A stretch of 64,000 nucleotides of DNA from Streptococcus oralis. Lineage in GTDB: Bacteria; Bacillota; Bacilli; Lactobacillales; Streptococcaceae. Shown here one piece after another: positions 16,904-25,732 of the stretch; the stretch's first letter is position 1, and every line of letters starts with the position of its first letter. The notes below the pieces were generated by a model that did no database searches, had not been told where the DNA came from, and saw only the letters and a list, made by a program, of their open reading frames with translations. The position numbers were made by a program, and so were the translations under genes. Where the stretch lies: NCBI RefSeq assembly GCF_016127915.1, contig NZ_CP066059.1, forward strand, positions 62,001-126,000. The letters are read 5' to 3'.

Positions 16904-17438
16904 CGAGGGTTTCCTTTATTCTTTCTAAAATAGTATTCAGGTCAGCTAGGGCGCCTTTGCCGTGATCGCCACAGGCTAGTAGAGATTCTTTTGGAGAGAT
17001 GATCTGATAACCATAGGTCTCTAATGTTTTTAGATTAGCCTGACTTGCCGGATGGTCATACATCTTTGTATTCATGGCTGGTGCGACTAACTTTTTGACG
17101 TGGTCTGGCAGAGCAAGCGCTGTGCTTGTCACCATGTTGTCCGCAAATCCGTGGGCTAACTTTGCGATGGTATTAGCAGTAGCTGGGGCTACAATAAAAA
17201 GGTCAGTCCTTTTGCCTAGTTCGATATGATTGACTTGATCAGGATAAGGTTCCTTCATGACATCAAGATGGACAGGATTTTGAGAAAGGACCTGTAGTGT
17301 CAACGGTTGGATAAACTCTCTCGCTGCCTCAGTCATTAAGACAGTGACATCATGGCCTTGTTTTTTTAAAGAACTGACTAAATCAGCTGATTTATAGGAG
17401 GCGATGGAACCTGTCACTGCGATGAGAATATTTGCCAT
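16887..17438 (-). CDS. coaC: Phosphopantothenoylcysteine decarboxylase
   Basis: A 183-residue flavoprotein of the HFCD family that decarboxylates 4'-phosphopantothenoylcysteine to 4'-phosphopantetheine in coenzyme A synthesis. It has the FMN motif VTGSIASYKSADL at about 8-20, the catalytic-histidine region NHIELGKRTDLFIVAPATANT near 70-90, and PAMNTKMYDHPA near 118-129 with the conserved PAMN motif. Unlike most bacteria, where CoaB and CoaC are one polypeptide, the two are separate genes here, as is usual in streptococci. It lies 11 bases downstream of coaB. Confidence 0.95.
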   Translation of the reverse strand: MANILIAVTGSIASYKSADLVSSLKKQGHDVTVLMTEAAREFIQPLTLQVLSQNPVHLDVMKEPYPDQVNHIELGKRTDLFIVAPATANTIAKLAHGFADNMVTSTALALPDHVKKLVAPAMNTKMYDHPASQANLKTLETYGYQIISPKESLLACGDHGKGALADLNTILERIKETLDEQTL

Positions 17439-17449
17439 GGCTTTCCTTT

Positions 17450-18139
17450 CTATGAATCGTATGCTTGAATTTTTTCAAGGAGGAGGTTTGCTATTTCCTC
17501 TTTGGTTTGAACGGTTTGGAGTTGCTCTTCCTCAACAAAGATTGCATGATGCTGATTTGCTGAGATTTGAGTCAGGTCATTTGCGATGATTAAGTCTGCT
17601 TGGTTCTTGATGAGACTTTTTCTAGCAATGTCAACCAGATGATCTTCTGTAACATCAACCAGCAGTTTAAAGCCAATCAGATGAATAGCTGGATTCCATT
17701 CCTTGACTAGAGAGATGATTTTGGGTGTTTTTTTCAGGAATAAAACCTGAACTTCATCAGTTGAAGAAATCTTAGCTTCTTTATTTTTCTTATCTAATAA
17801 TTCTTCCAGGTTAGAGCTCGTCTTAACTTCATCTAGTCCAGTCATATAAACAGGAGTGTAGTCAGACACAGCCATTGAGTGGATTAAGACCTGATATTCC
17901 TTAACAAGTTCTTGCATCCCAACTAGAAGGTCGTTGGTATTATCAATCTCTAGAATGCTTAGGTTGGGATGAGCTTCTGGCTTCAGAGCTCGTTTTGTCG
18001 TTATCAAACAAACTTCATGCCCCGCAGCAAGTAAGGTTTCTGTAATGATTTTTCCCAAGCGACCTGTAGAATGGTTAGTGATAGCGCGGACGCTATCGAT
18101 AGCTTCACTGGTACCGCCCGATGTAACTAAAATTTTCAT
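17450..18139 (-). CDS. coaB: Phosphopantothenate--cysteine ligase
   Basis: A 229-residue enzyme joining 4'-phosphopantothenate and cysteine. It has the N-terminal TSGGTSEAIDSVRAITNHSTG motif split over residues 6-26 and a SMAVSDYTPVY motif near 88. The start chosen is the ATG at 18139 (MKILVTSGG). An in-frame GTG lies 15 bases upstream at 18154, but it falls within the -10 element. There is no ribosome site before the ATG, and the predicted transcription start is the A of that ATG, so the mRNA is probably leaderless. Confidence 0.93.
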   Translation of the reverse strand: MKILVTSGGTSEAIDSVRAITNHSTGRLGKIITETLLAAGHEVCLITTKRALKPEAHPNLSILEIDNTNDLLVGMQELVKEYQVLIHSMAVSDYTPVYMTGLDEVKTSSNLEELLDKKNKEAKISSTDEVQVLFLKKTPKIISLVKEWNPAIHLIGFKLLVDVTEDHLVDIARKSLIKNQADLIIANDLTQISANQHHAIFVEEEQLQTVQTKEEIANLLLEKIQAYDS

Positions 18140-18145
18140 AGCACT

Positions 18146-18174
18146 ATTGTACACAAAAATAAACGGTAAGTAAA
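18146..18174 (-). promoter_or_regulatory. Promoter of coaB-coaC-panT, predicted leaderless
   Basis: On the minus strand, TTTACT (18169-18174), 17 bases, TACAAT (18146-18151), then six bases and the ATG. The base seven positions after the -10 is the A of the start codon (18139). Confidence 0.65.
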
Positions 18175-18328
18175 ATGAAAGTGATAAAATTTTTGGGTAA
18201 AAACGAAGCTCTACTATAGTTTCAAACTATAAAGCCATATAAAATTTTTCAAAGGACTCTAAAAATCTTTAAAATAAGGATATTTACGAACGTTTAGAGA
18301 GTTTAAGGATGTTAAAAATCTTGTTTTG

Positions 18329-18337
18329 TGTTATAAT
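18329..18337 (+). promoter_or_regulatory. Extended -10 promoter of fhs
   Basis: TGTTATAAT at 18329-18337 (TG, one base, TATAAT). The -35 region is weak. An AGAGGAG ribosome site precedes the ATG. Confidence 0.6.
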
Positions 18338-18370
18338 GAATTATCACATTAGAGGCTAGAGGAGTTTTGA

Positions 18371-20041
18371 ATGAAAACAGATATTGAAATTGCACAGAGT
18401 ATTAAGTTGAAACCAATCGTTGATGTTGTAGAGAAATTGGGTATTTCTTACGACGATTTGGAATTGTATGGAAAGTACAAAGCTAAGCTCAGCTTTGATA
18501 AAATTCGTGCAGTTGAGAGCAATCCAGTTGGGAAATTGATCTTGGTAACTGCTATCAATCCAACGCCTGCAGGTGAAGGGAAATCAACCATTACCATTGG
18601 TCTTGCGGATGCCTTGAACAAGATTGGTAAGAAAACCATGATTGCTATTCGCGAACCATCTCTTGGCCCAGTAATGGGTATTAAGGGTGGTGCTGCTGGT
18701 GGTGGTTATGCCCAAGTGTTGCCAATGGAAGACATCAACCTTCACTTTACTGGGGATATGCATGCCATTACAACTGCTAATAATGCCCTTTCTGCCTTGA
18801 TCGACAATCACTTGCACCAAGGAAATGAGCTGGGAATCGACCAACGTCGTATCCTCTGGAAACGTGTTGTGGACTTGAACGACCGCGCTCTTCGTCATGT
18901 GACTGTTGGACTTGGTGGCCCTCTAAACGGTATTCCTCGTGAGGACGGTTTTGATATTACAGTTGCTTCTGAAATCATGGCCATTCTTTGCTTGGCGACT
19001 GATATTGAAGACTTGAAACGCCGTTTAGCTAATATTGTTATCGGTTATCGCTATGACCGTACACCAGTTTCTGTAGGTGATTTGCAGGTTGAAGGTGCTT
19101 TAGCATTGATTTTGAAAGATGCTATTAAGCCAAACTTGGTTCAGACAATTTACGGTACACCTGCCTTTGTACACGGTGGTCCATTTGCCAATATCGCTCA
19201 CGGATGTAACTCTGTTTTGGCAACAAGCACAGCCCTTCACTTGGCTGATTATACAGTCACTGAAGCTGGTTTTGGTGCGGACCTTGGTGCTGAGAAATTC
19301 CTTGATATCAAGACACCAAACTTGCCAACTTCACCAGATGCTGTTGTCATCGTCGCAACCCTTCGTGCCCTTAAGATGAATGGTGGTGTGGCTAAGGATG
19401 CTTTGACAGAGGAAAATGTAGAAGCAGTTCGTTCAGGTTTTGCTAACTTGAAACGCCACGTTGAGAACATCCGCAAGTTTGGTATTCCAGCAGTTGTAGC
19501 TATCAATGAATTTGTTTCTGATACAGAGGCTGAAATTGCAGCCTTGAAAGAACTTTGTGCTTCTATTGATGTACCAGTAGAATTGGCTAGTGTCTGGGCT
19601 GATGGCGCAGAAGGTGGTGTAACACTTGCCGAAACACTTGTCAAGACAATCTCTGAAAATCCAGCCAACTATACTCGTCTTTATGACAATGACCTTTCTG
19701 TCCAAGAAAAGATTGAAAAGATTGTTACTGAAATCTACCGTGGTAGCAAAGTGAACTTTGAGAAGAAAGCTCAAACGCAAATTGCCCAAATCGTTCAAAA
19801 CGGATGGGACAAATTGCCAATCTGTATGGCTAAAACCCAATATAGTTTCTCTGATAATCCAAATGCACTTGGAGCTCCAGAAAACTTTGAAATTACCATC
19901 CGTGAATTGGTACCAAAATTGGGTGCAGGCTTCATCGTTGCCCTAACTGGTGATGTCATGACCATGCCAGGACTTCCAAAACGACCAGCAGCTCTCAACA
20001 TGGATGTTGAAAGCGACGGAACAGTCCTAGGCTTGTTCTAA
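18371..20041 (+). CDS. fhs: Formate--tetrahydrofolate ligase
   Basis: A 556-residue enzyme that makes 10-formyl-THF from formate, THF and ATP, feeding one-carbon units to purine synthesis and initiator tRNA formylation. The P-loop-like motif [14 protein letters not shown] is at about 63-76 and [21 protein letters not shown] begins near 106. Length is full. Codon use is strongly biased to favoured streptococcal codons, indicating high expression. It is divergent from coaB and is followed by a hairpin. Confidence 0.98.
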   Translation: MKTDIEIAQSIKLKPIVDVVEKLGISYDDLELYGKYKAKLSFDKIRAVESNPVGKLILVTAINPTPAGEGKSTITIGLADALNKIGKKTMIAIREPSLGPVMGIKGGAAGGGYAQVLPMEDINLHFTGDMHAITTANNALSALIDNHLHQGNELGIDQRRILWKRVVDLNDRALRHVTVGLGGPLNGIPREDGFDITVASEIMAILCLATDIEDLKRRLANIVIGYRYDRTPVSVGDLQVEGALALILKDAIKPNLVQTIYGTPAFVHGGPFANIAHGCNSVLATSTALHLADYTVTEAGFGADLGAEKFLDIKTPNLPTSPDAVVIVATLRALKMNGGVAKDALTEENVEAVRSGFANLKRHVENIRKFGIPAVVAINEFVSDTEAEIAALKELCASIDVPVELASVWADGAEGGVTLAETLVKTISENPANYTRLYDNDLSVQEKIEKIVTEIYRGSKVNFEKKAQTQIAQIVQNGWDKLPICMAKTQYSFSDNPNALGAPENFEITIRELVPKLGAGFIVALTGDVMTMPGLPKRPAALNMDVESDGTVLGLF

Positions 20042-20060
20042 TATATTGCAATTGACTTTA

Positions 20061-20095
20061 AATGAGTTTGGAATACTATCCAAGCTCATTTTCGA
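20061..20095 (+). terminator. Probable terminator after fhs
   Basis: An 11-base stem (20061-20071 with 20080-20090, one G-T pair) is followed by TTCGATTTTA, a poor T tract. It probably reduces but may not abolish read-through into the acetyltransferase gene. Confidence 0.5.
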
Positions 20096-20117
20096 TTTTA
20101 GTTAGAAAGAGGAATAT

Positions 20118-20630
20118 ATGCCAACGATCCGAACAGTAAGGGAGTCTGATATTCTAGACCTGCTTGCTATTTATGCTCCTTATGTCCTTAATACAGCCAT
20201 TACATTTGAATATGAGGTGCCAAGTGTTGAAGAATTTCAAAGAAGAATCCAAAAGACCTTGCTTAAATATCCTTATCTAGTATTAGAGGAAGAGGGCAAA
20301 ATTTTGGGATATGCCTATGCTTCCACCTATTATGATAGGAGAGCCTATGATTGGTCAGTCGAAGTGTCAATTTACTTGCATCAAGAAGCCAAAGGTCGAG
20401 GGTTAGGGAGTCTACTCTATGACCGTCTGGAGGAAGAACTAGTGTCTAGGGGTTACTTACGCTTCTTAGCTTGTATTGCTTTACCGAATGATAGAAGCAT
20501 TTCTCTTTACCAAAAGAGAGGCTATGAACAAGTAGCTCATTTCCCTAAGATAGGCTATAAGTTTGGAAAATGGCATGATATCGTTTGGATGCAAAAGTCA
20601 TTGACTCCTCCTGATGATATGAGAGAGTAG
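20118..20630 (+). CDS. GNAT acetyltransferase, phosphinothricin acetyltransferase (PAT)-like
   Basis: A 170-residue PAT-family acetyltransferase. It begins IRTVRESDILDLLAIYAPYV, has TAITFEYEVPS near 30, the YDWSVEVSIYLHQEAKGRG acetyl-CoA binding region at about 77-95 and the conserved end FPKIGYKFGKWHDIVWMQK. Family members acetylate methionine derivatives and related amines; a true resistance role is unproven. It sits between fhs and pcrA with an AGAAAGAGG ribosome site. Confidence 0.87.
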   Translation: MPTIRTVRESDILDLLAIYAPYVLNTAITFEYEVPSVEEFQRRIQKTLLKYPYLVLEEEGKILGYAYASTYYDRRAYDWSVEVSIYLHQEAKGRGLGSLLYDRLEEELVSRGYLRFLACIALPNDRSISLYQKRGYEQVAHFPKIGYKFGKWHDIVWMQKSLTPPDDMRE

Positions 20631-20676
20631 AATTCAACACGTAACCAGTCTAGGTAAAGATATTTTCCCTAATTTC

Positions 20677-20685
20677 TGATATAAT
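20677..20685 (+). promoter_or_regulatory. Extended -10 promoter of pcrA
   Basis: TGATATAAT at 20677-20685, with no good -35. The pcrA ATG is 33 bases downstream after a GGAAGAG ribosome site. Confidence 0.6.
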
Positions 20686-20718
20686 AGAAACATTGACTTC
20701 AAGAGTAAGGAAGAGAAA

Positions 20719-23010
20719 ATGAACGCATTATTGAATGGAATGAATGACCGTCAGGCTGAGGCGGTGCAAACGACAGAAGGGCCATTATTGATCATGGCTG
20801 GGGCTGGTTCTGGGAAGACTCGTGTTTTAACTCACAGAATCGCCTACTTGATTGATGAAAAGATGGTCAATCCTTGGAATATTTTGGCCATTACCTTTAC
20901 CAATAAGGCTGCGCGTGAGATGAAGGAGCGTGCCTATGGGCTCAATCCAGCAACCCAGGACTGTCTGATTGCGACCTTTCACTCCATGTGTGTTCGTATC
21001 CTACGTCGCGATGCGGATCATATTGGCTATAACCGAAATTTCACTATTGTGGATCCAGGTGAACAGCGAACCCTCATGAAACGCATTCTCAAGCAGTTGA
21101 ACTTGGATCCGAAAAAATGGAATGAACGGACCATTTTGGGAACCATTTCTAATGCCAAAAACGATTTGATTGATGATGTGGCTTATGCTGCTCAGGCTGG
21201 CGATATGTACACGCAAATCGTGGCTCTGTGTTATACAGCCTATCAAAAAGAGCTTCGTCAGTCTGAGTCCGTTGACTTTGATGATTTGATTATGTTGACT
21301 TTGCGTCTCTTTGATCAGAATCCTGATGTCTTGACCTACTATCAGCAGAAGTTCCAGTACATTCATGTTGATGAGTACCAAGATACCAACCATGCCCAGT
21401 ACCAATTGGTCAAACTTTTGGCTTCGCGCTTTAAAAATATCTGCGTGGTCGGTGATGCGGACCAGTCTATCTATGGTTGGCGTGGGGCCGATATGCAGAA
21501 TATATTGGATTTTGAGAAAGATTACCCTAACGCCAAGGTCGTTTTGTTAGAGGAAAATTATCGTTCAACAAAAACCATTCTCCAAGCAGCCAACGATGTC
21601 ATCAAAAACAATCAAAATCGCCGCCCCAAGAATCTCTGGACCCAGAATGCGGATGGAGAGCAGATTATTTACTATCGCGCAAATGACGAACAGGATGAGG
21701 CTGTTTTTGTAGTTAAAACTATAGATGAACTTGGTCGAACTCAAAACTTCCTCCACAAGGATTTTGCAGTTCTTTATCGGACTAATGCGCAATCCCGTAC
21801 TATTGAGGAAGCCCTGCTTAAGTCCAATATTCCTTATACTATGGTCGGCGGGACCAAGTTCTACAGCCGTAAGGAAATCCGTGACATTATCGCTTATCTT
21901 AACCTCATTGCCAATTTGAGTGATAATATCAGTTTTGAGCGTATTATCAACGAACCAAAACGCGGAATTGGCCCAGGAACGGTTGAGAAAATCCGTGATT
22001 TTGCCAATATGCAAGAGATGTCGATGCTAGACGCTTCAGCCAATATCATGTTATCAGGAATCAAAGGAAAGGCAGCCCAGTCTATCTGGGATTTTGCCAA
22101 TATGATTCTGGATTTGCGGGAGCAACTGGACCAATTAACCATTACAGAATTAGTTGAAGCAGTATTGGAAAAAACTGGTTATATCGATATTCTTACTGCC
22201 CAAGCGACCTTGGAGAGCAAGGCTCGAGTTGAAAATATCGAGGAATTCCTGTCCGTTACCAAGAACTTTGATGACAACCCTGATAGCCAGGAAGAAGAAA
22301 CTGGTTTGGACAAACTCAGTCGATTCTTGAATGATTTGGCTTTGATTGCAGACACAGATTCAGGCAGTCAGGAGACATCGGAAGTAACCTTGATGACCTT
22401 ACACGCTGCTAAGGGACTGGAGTTCCCAGTTGTCTTTATCATCGGGATGGAGGAAAATGTCTTTCCACTTAGCCGTGCAGCTGAAGATCCAGATGAACTA
22501 GAAGAAGAACGTCGTTTGGCTTATGTAGGAATTACACGCGCAGAAAAGATCCTCTATCTGACCAATGCCAACTCACGCTTGCTTTTCGGTCGTACAAACT
22601 ATAATCGCCCAACTCGTTTTATCAATGAAATCAGTTCGGACTTGCTTGAGTATCAAGGTTTGGCCCGTCCAGCTAACACTAGTTTCAAAGCTTCGTATAG
22701 CAGTGGTGGAGTGGCCTTTGGTCAAGGAATGAGTTTGGCTCAGGCCCTTCAAGAACGGAAACGCAATGCCGCACCAAACTCTATCCAGTCAAGTAGTCTC
22801 CCATTTGGACAGTTTTCAGCCGGAAATGAAAAAGATTCGACTGATACAAGTTGGTCTATTGGAGATATTGCTCTCCACAAGAAGTGGGGAGAGGGAACTG
22901 TTCTAGAAGTCTCTGGTAGCGGTGCTACGCAGGAATTGAAAATCAATTTCCCAGAAGTAGGACTGAAAAAACTCCTAGCCAGTGTAGCCCCAATTGAGAA
23001 AAAAATCTAA
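20719..23010 (+). CDS. pcrA: ATP-dependent DNA helicase PcrA (UvrD/Rep family)
   Basis: A 763-residue superfamily 1A helicase. Motif I is [15 protein letters not shown] at about 27-41, motif Ia [13 protein letters not shown] near 61, motif [14 protein letters not shown] near 218, motif [19 protein letters not shown] near 244, motif [19 protein letters not shown] near 555 and motif [16 protein letters not shown] near 596. The C-terminal Tudor-like domain that binds RNA polymerase is present (about 715-760). PcrA is essential in Gram-positives for displacing RecA and for repair. It is followed by radC across a hairpin. Confidence 0.97.
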   Translation: MNALLNGMNDRQAEAVQTTEGPLLIMAGAGSGKTRVLTHRIAYLIDEKMVNPWNILAITFTNKAAREMKERAYGLNPATQDCLIATFHSMCVRILRRDADHIGYNRNFTIVDPGEQRTLMKRILKQLNLDPKKWNERTILGTISNAKNDLIDDVAYAAQAGDMYTQIVALCYTAYQKELRQSESVDFDDLIMLTLRLFDQNPDVLTYYQQKFQYIHVDEYQDTNHAQYQLVKLLASRFKNICVVGDADQSIYGWRGADMQNILDFEKDYPNAKVVLLEENYRSTKTILQAANDVIKNNQNRRPKNLWTQNADGEQIIYYRANDEQDEAVFVVKTIDELGRTQNFLHKDFAVLYRTNAQSRTIEEALLKSNIPYTMVGGTKFYSRKEIRDIIAYLNLIANLSDNISFERIINEPKRGIGPGTVEKIRDFANMQEMSMLDASANIMLSGIKGKAAQSIWDFANMILDLREQLDQLTITELVEAVLEKTGYIDILTAQATLESKARVENIEEFLSVTKNFDDNPDSQEEETGLDKLSRFLNDLALIADTDSGSQETSEVTLMTLHAAKGLEFPVVFIIGMEENVFPLSRAAEDPDELEEERRLAYVGITRAEKILYLTNANSRLLFGRTNYNRPTRFINEISSDLLEYQGLARPANTSFKASYSSGGVAFGQGMSLAQALQERKRNAAPNSIQSSSLPFGQFSAGNEKDSTDTSWSIGDIALHKKWGEGTVLEVSGSGATQELKINFPEVGLKKLLASVAPIEKKI

Positions 23011-23016
23011 TTTTTC

Positions 23017-23052
23017 ATCCTTCTCACGAATAATAAAGTGAGGAGGATTTTT
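23017..23052 (+). terminator. Hairpin with T tract that includes the radC ribosome binding site
   Basis: ATCCTTCTCAC (23017-23027) pairs with GTGAGGAGGAT (23038-23048), one G-T pair, 10-base loop, followed by five T. The 3' arm contains AGGAGG, the radC Shine-Dalgarno. It looks like a pcrA terminator that also hides the radC ribosome site. Confidence 0.7.
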
Positions 23053-23733
23053 ATGTACAGTATTTCATTCCAAGAAGATTCACTCTTGCCTAGAGAAAGA
23101 CTAGTTAAAGAAGGAGTAGAGGCTCTGAGCAATCAAGAATTACTAGCTATTTTGCTCAGAACGGGAACGCGTCAGGCTAATGTTTTTGAAATCGCTCAGA
23201 AAGTCTTGAATAGTTTGACCAGTCTAACCGATCTGAAAAAAATGACCCTGCAGGAATTGCAGAGTCTGTCTGGTATAGGACGGATTAAGGCTATTGAACT
23301 ACAAGCAGTGATTGAACTGGGGCATCGTATTCATAAACACGAAACCCTTGAGATGGAAAGTATTCTCAGCAGTCAAAAGCTAGCCAAGAAAATGCAACAG
23401 GAACTTGGTGATAAAAAACAAGAGCACCTAGTGGCGCTCTATCTCAATACTCAAAATCAAATCATCCATCAGCAAACTATTTTTATCGGCTCTGCGACAC
23501 GCAGCATCGCTGAACCACGGGAAATCCTTCACTATGCTTTGAAGCATATGGCTACCTCAGTGATTCTCGTTCACAATCATCCATCCGGTGCTGTATCTCC
23601 TAGTCGAAATGATGACCATGTCACTAAACTAGTCAAGGAAGCCTGCGAACTGATGGGGATTGTTTTCTTGGACCATTTGATTGTCTCACACTCGGATTAC
23701 TTTAGTTACCGTGAAAAGACGGATTTGATTTAG
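23053..23733 (+). CDS. radC: RadC family JAMM/MPN+ domain protein
   Basis: A 226-residue protein with N-terminal helix-hairpin-helix-like region ([22 protein letters not shown] near 73-94) and a C-terminal JAMM metalloprotease-like domain with [15 protein letters not shown] near 175-189 (H, H, S, D metal ligands). The historical DNA-repair role is doubtful; biochemical function is unsettled. The in-frame GTG at 23038 overlaps the ribosome site, so the ATG at 23053, directly after AGGAGGATTTTT, is the start. The stop overlaps the convergent hydrolase gene by four bases. Confidence 0.93.
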   Translation: MYSISFQEDSLLPRERLVKEGVEALSNQELLAILLRTGTRQANVFEIAQKVLNSLTSLTDLKKMTLQELQSLSGIGRIKAIELQAVIELGHRIHKHETLEMESILSSQKLAKKMQQELGDKKQEHLVALYLNTQNQIIHQQTIFIGSATRSIAEPREILHYALKHMATSVILVHNHPSGAVSPSRNDDHVTKLVKEACELMGIVFLDHLIVSHSDYFSYREKTDLI

Positions 23734-24419
23734 AGTTCATTAACAACATAGTCAAACAACGTTTTATCTTTGGGGCGGTTTTCAAAGAGAAATTCAGGAT
23801 GCCATTGAACACCAAGATAAGGGAAGCCGTCCGTAGTGGTCACAGCCTCAATAACTCCATCTTTAGGATCATGTGCTACAACCTTAAGATTTGAAGCTAA
23901 ATCTTTAATGCTCTGGTGGTGGAAGGAGTTGATATGAGAGATTTCTCCATAGATCTCTCGGAGAATTGTATCAGGTTCCGTTACGAGGTGTTGTGTTGTG
24001 TATTCGGCTGAACAGTCCTGCCAATGATCCTCGATATCTTGGTGAAGCGTGCCTCCCATGGCGACATTGAAAAGTTGAGTACCCCGACAAACAGAGAAAA
24101 TTGGTTTCTTCTGCTTAATCGCTTCTTTGATAAGTGCTAGTTCAAAAATATCTCTTTGAAGGTGGTAGTCATCACTATCAATAGCCTTTGGTTCACCATA
24201 GTATTTTGGATCAACATTTTGCCCACCCGTTAAGATGAGCTTATCAATGATACTGATGTAATGGGTAGCCATTTCTTGATCACCAATCGGTAGGATGATT
24301 GGAATTCCGCCAGCGTCCTTGACTCCTTCAACAAAGCCTTTTGCTGCATAGCTCATCATGATGTCATCATCTGGATGAGCTTTTTCATTTCCTGTAATCC
24401 CAATAACTGGTTTTTTCAT
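23730..24419 (-). CDS. Gamma-glutamyl-gamma-aminobutyrate hydrolase family (class I glutamine amidotransferase-like) protein
   Basis: A 229-residue Peptidase C26 / PuuD-like protein. It has the nucleophile elbow [16 protein letters not shown] at about 108-123 with the catalytic Cys, and the His-Glu pair in [11 protein letters not shown] near 206-216. [13 protein letters not shown] (near 65-77) supports the PuuD-like group. The real substrate is probably a gamma-glutamyl compound. It is 15 bases downstream of rex and probably co-transcribed with it. Confidence 0.88.
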   Translation of the reverse strand: MKKPVIGITGNEKAHPDDDIMMSYAAKGFVEGVKDAGGIPIILPIGDQEMATHYISIIDKLILTGGQNVDPKYYGEPKAIDSDDYHLQRDIFELALIKEAIKQKKPIFSVCRGTQLFNVAMGGTLHQDIEDHWQDCSAEYTTQHLVTEPDTILREIYGEISHINSFHHQSIKDLASNLKVVAHDPKDGVIEAVTTTDGFPYLGVQWHPEFLFENRPKDKTLFDYVVNEL

Positions 24420-24434
24420 AAATGCTTTCGCTTT

Positions 24435-25076
24435 CTAATCCTCTTTACGCATAAAATAGAGGAGGGTTTGGAGTTCGCTTGTCAAATCGACATACTGAAC
24501 GACTACATCTTTTGGGAGGTGAAGGTGAACAGGTGAAAAACTGAGAATACCTTTTATACCTGCATCAACCAAAAGGTTAGCAACTTCTTGTGATTTAACA
24601 CTTGGAACTGTTAGGATAGCAGTTTTGACATCTGCTTCTTTGATTTTTTCTTTAATCTGTGAGATACCATAGATTGGAATTCCATCAGGTGTCTGGCTTC
24701 CAACTTCTGGATGGTCATCTAGGTCAAAGGCCATGATAATTTTCATCTTGTTACGCTCGTGGAAGCGGTAGTGGAGAAGGGCATGGCCCATATTTCCGAT
24801 TCCAACCAACATAACATTTGTAATTGAGTTATCATTTAGGAGATCAGCAAAAAAATTCATCAATTTTTTGACATCGTAACCAAAACCACGACGACCTAGT
24901 TCGCCAAAATAGGAAAAATCCCGACGAACGGTCGCAGAATCGATACCGATAGCCTCTGCAATTTGCTTGGAGTTGGCACGTTCGATTTTTTCTGCATGAA
25001 ATCGCTTGAAAATTCGATAGTAGAGAGAGAGTCTTTTTGCTGTTGCTTTTGGAATAGCAGACTGTTTATCTTTCAC
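24435..25076 (-). CDS. rex: Redox-sensing transcriptional repressor Rex
   Basis: A 213-residue repressor that senses the NADH/NAD+ ratio. The N-terminal winged helix (about 15-75, [25 protein letters not shown] region) is followed by a Rossmann domain with [13 protein letters not shown] at about 92-104, and a C-terminal domain-swap helix. The start is a GTG at 25076. A Rex-like operator overlaps its own promoter, so autoregulation is likely. Rex typically controls fermentation genes such as alcohol and lactate dehydrogenases. Confidence 0.96.
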   Translation of the reverse strand: MKDKQSAIPKATAKRLSLYYRIFKRFHAEKIERANSKQIAEAIGIDSATVRRDFSYFGELGRRGFGYDVKKLMNFFADLLNDNSITNVMLVGIGNMGHALLHYRFHERNKMKIIMAFDLDDHPEVGSQTPDGIPIYGISQIKEKIKEADVKTAILTVPSVKSQEVANLLVDAGIKGILSFSPVHLHLPKDVVVQYVDLTSELQTLLYFMRKED

Positions 25077-25101
25077 AAAATCACAACCTTTCTATTCTTC
25101 T

Positions 25102-25130
25102 ATTTTATAGAAACATTGTGAAAAAATCAA
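25102..25130 (-). promoter_or_regulatory. Promoter of rex
   Basis: On the minus strand, TTGATT (25125-25130), 17 bases, TAAAAT (25102-25107). Confidence 0.65.
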
Positions 25131-25133
25131 CAA
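25116..25133. promoter_or_regulatory. Rex-like operator over the rex -35
   Basis: TTGTGAAAAAATCAACAA resembles the Rex consensus TTGTGAAnnnnTTCACAA, with two mismatches, both in the right half. It covers the rex -35 hexamer. Confidence 0.55.
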
Positions 25134-25140
25134 AAACAAG

Positions 25141-25167
25141 AAAAAACTAAGAAATTTCTTAGTTTTT
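25141..25167 (-). terminator. Terminator after the prs-csd-DUF cluster, before rex
   Basis: A perfect palindrome of 13 bases per arm (25142-25154 with 25155-25167) contains ACTAAGAAATTTCTTAGT flanked by A and T runs. It overlaps the stop codon of the DUF4649-like gene. Confidence 0.8.
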
Positions 25168-25374
25168 ATCTGAAAAATGAACTTGTGATAGAAAACGGTA
25201 GAGATCGCCAACCAATCCTTGATAAATCACCTTATCATTCAGCGTTAAGGAGCTGATTAGGAGAGTATCAGGTAGGGTCACACAGCCTGATAGAGATAAC
25301 ATAAGCTCTTCGTAATCCTTATATTCAAGTGTACGTTCTACGTGATAGTTATCTTGATAGGTAAGTCGATACAT
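25159..25374 (-). CDS. DUF4649-like small protein
   Basis: A 71-residue protein, MYRLTYQDNYHVERTLEYKD near its start, matching in length and character the streptococcal DUF4649 family (about 70 residues, no known function). ATG at 25374 is preferred; a TTG 6 bases upstream (25378-25380) is the alternative. It follows the DUF1831-like gene by only 6 bases and closes the prs-cysteine desulfurase unit. The family name is from recall and no function can be assigned. Confidence 0.75.
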   Translation of the reverse strand: MYRLTYQDNYHVERTLEYKDYEELMLSLSGCVTLPDTLLISSLTLNDKVIYQGLVGDLYRFLSQVHFSDKN

Positions 25375-25380
25375 AGTCAA

Positions 25381-25728
25381 TTATCTTTCTTCTTTAGTGA
25401 AGATACTGCGTTCTACTAAACTGTCCATGAGGAAGTAGAATTTTTCCTGATGAATGTGGTTGTCTTCTGATTTAAAGATATTAACCAAACGAAGGCCTGA
25501 CTTGTCAGTGATGTTGAGTTTAGCACCTGTAAGGTTTTTGTTGATGATGATTTTTAGCTTGAAACCTTCACCGCTGTTGGGTACTTTTTCAAGTAGACGA
25601 GTTAGTTCGAAGTTTCCTACCTTTGTTTCAAAGAAAGTATTGTCTTTCAGTGTGAACTTTTTGACAGATGGGTTAAGTGTGTAGTCGTAGCGGCAGTTTT
25701 GTAGTTTAATGGTTTTTTCGAATGCCAT
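25381..25728 (-). CDS. DUF1831 family protein, cysteine-desulfurase associated
   Basis: A 115-residue protein (MAFEKTIKLQNCRYDYTLNP at its start) of the DUF1831 family, which in lactic acid bacteria is usually encoded next to a NifS-like cysteine desulfurase, as here. A role in sulfur transfer is only inferred. The ATG at 25728 follows GGAG by 9 bases; an in-frame TTG at 25743 precedes that ribosome site and is unlikely. The ribosome site lies within the 3' end of the desulfurase gene. Confidence 0.8.
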   Translation of the reverse strand: MAFEKTIKLQNCRYDYTLNPSVKKFTLKDNTFFETKVGNFELTRLLEKVPNSGEGFKLKIIINKNLTGAKLNITDKSGLRLVNIFKSEDNHIHQEKFYFLMDSLVERSIFTKEER

Positions 25729-25732
25729 TAGA

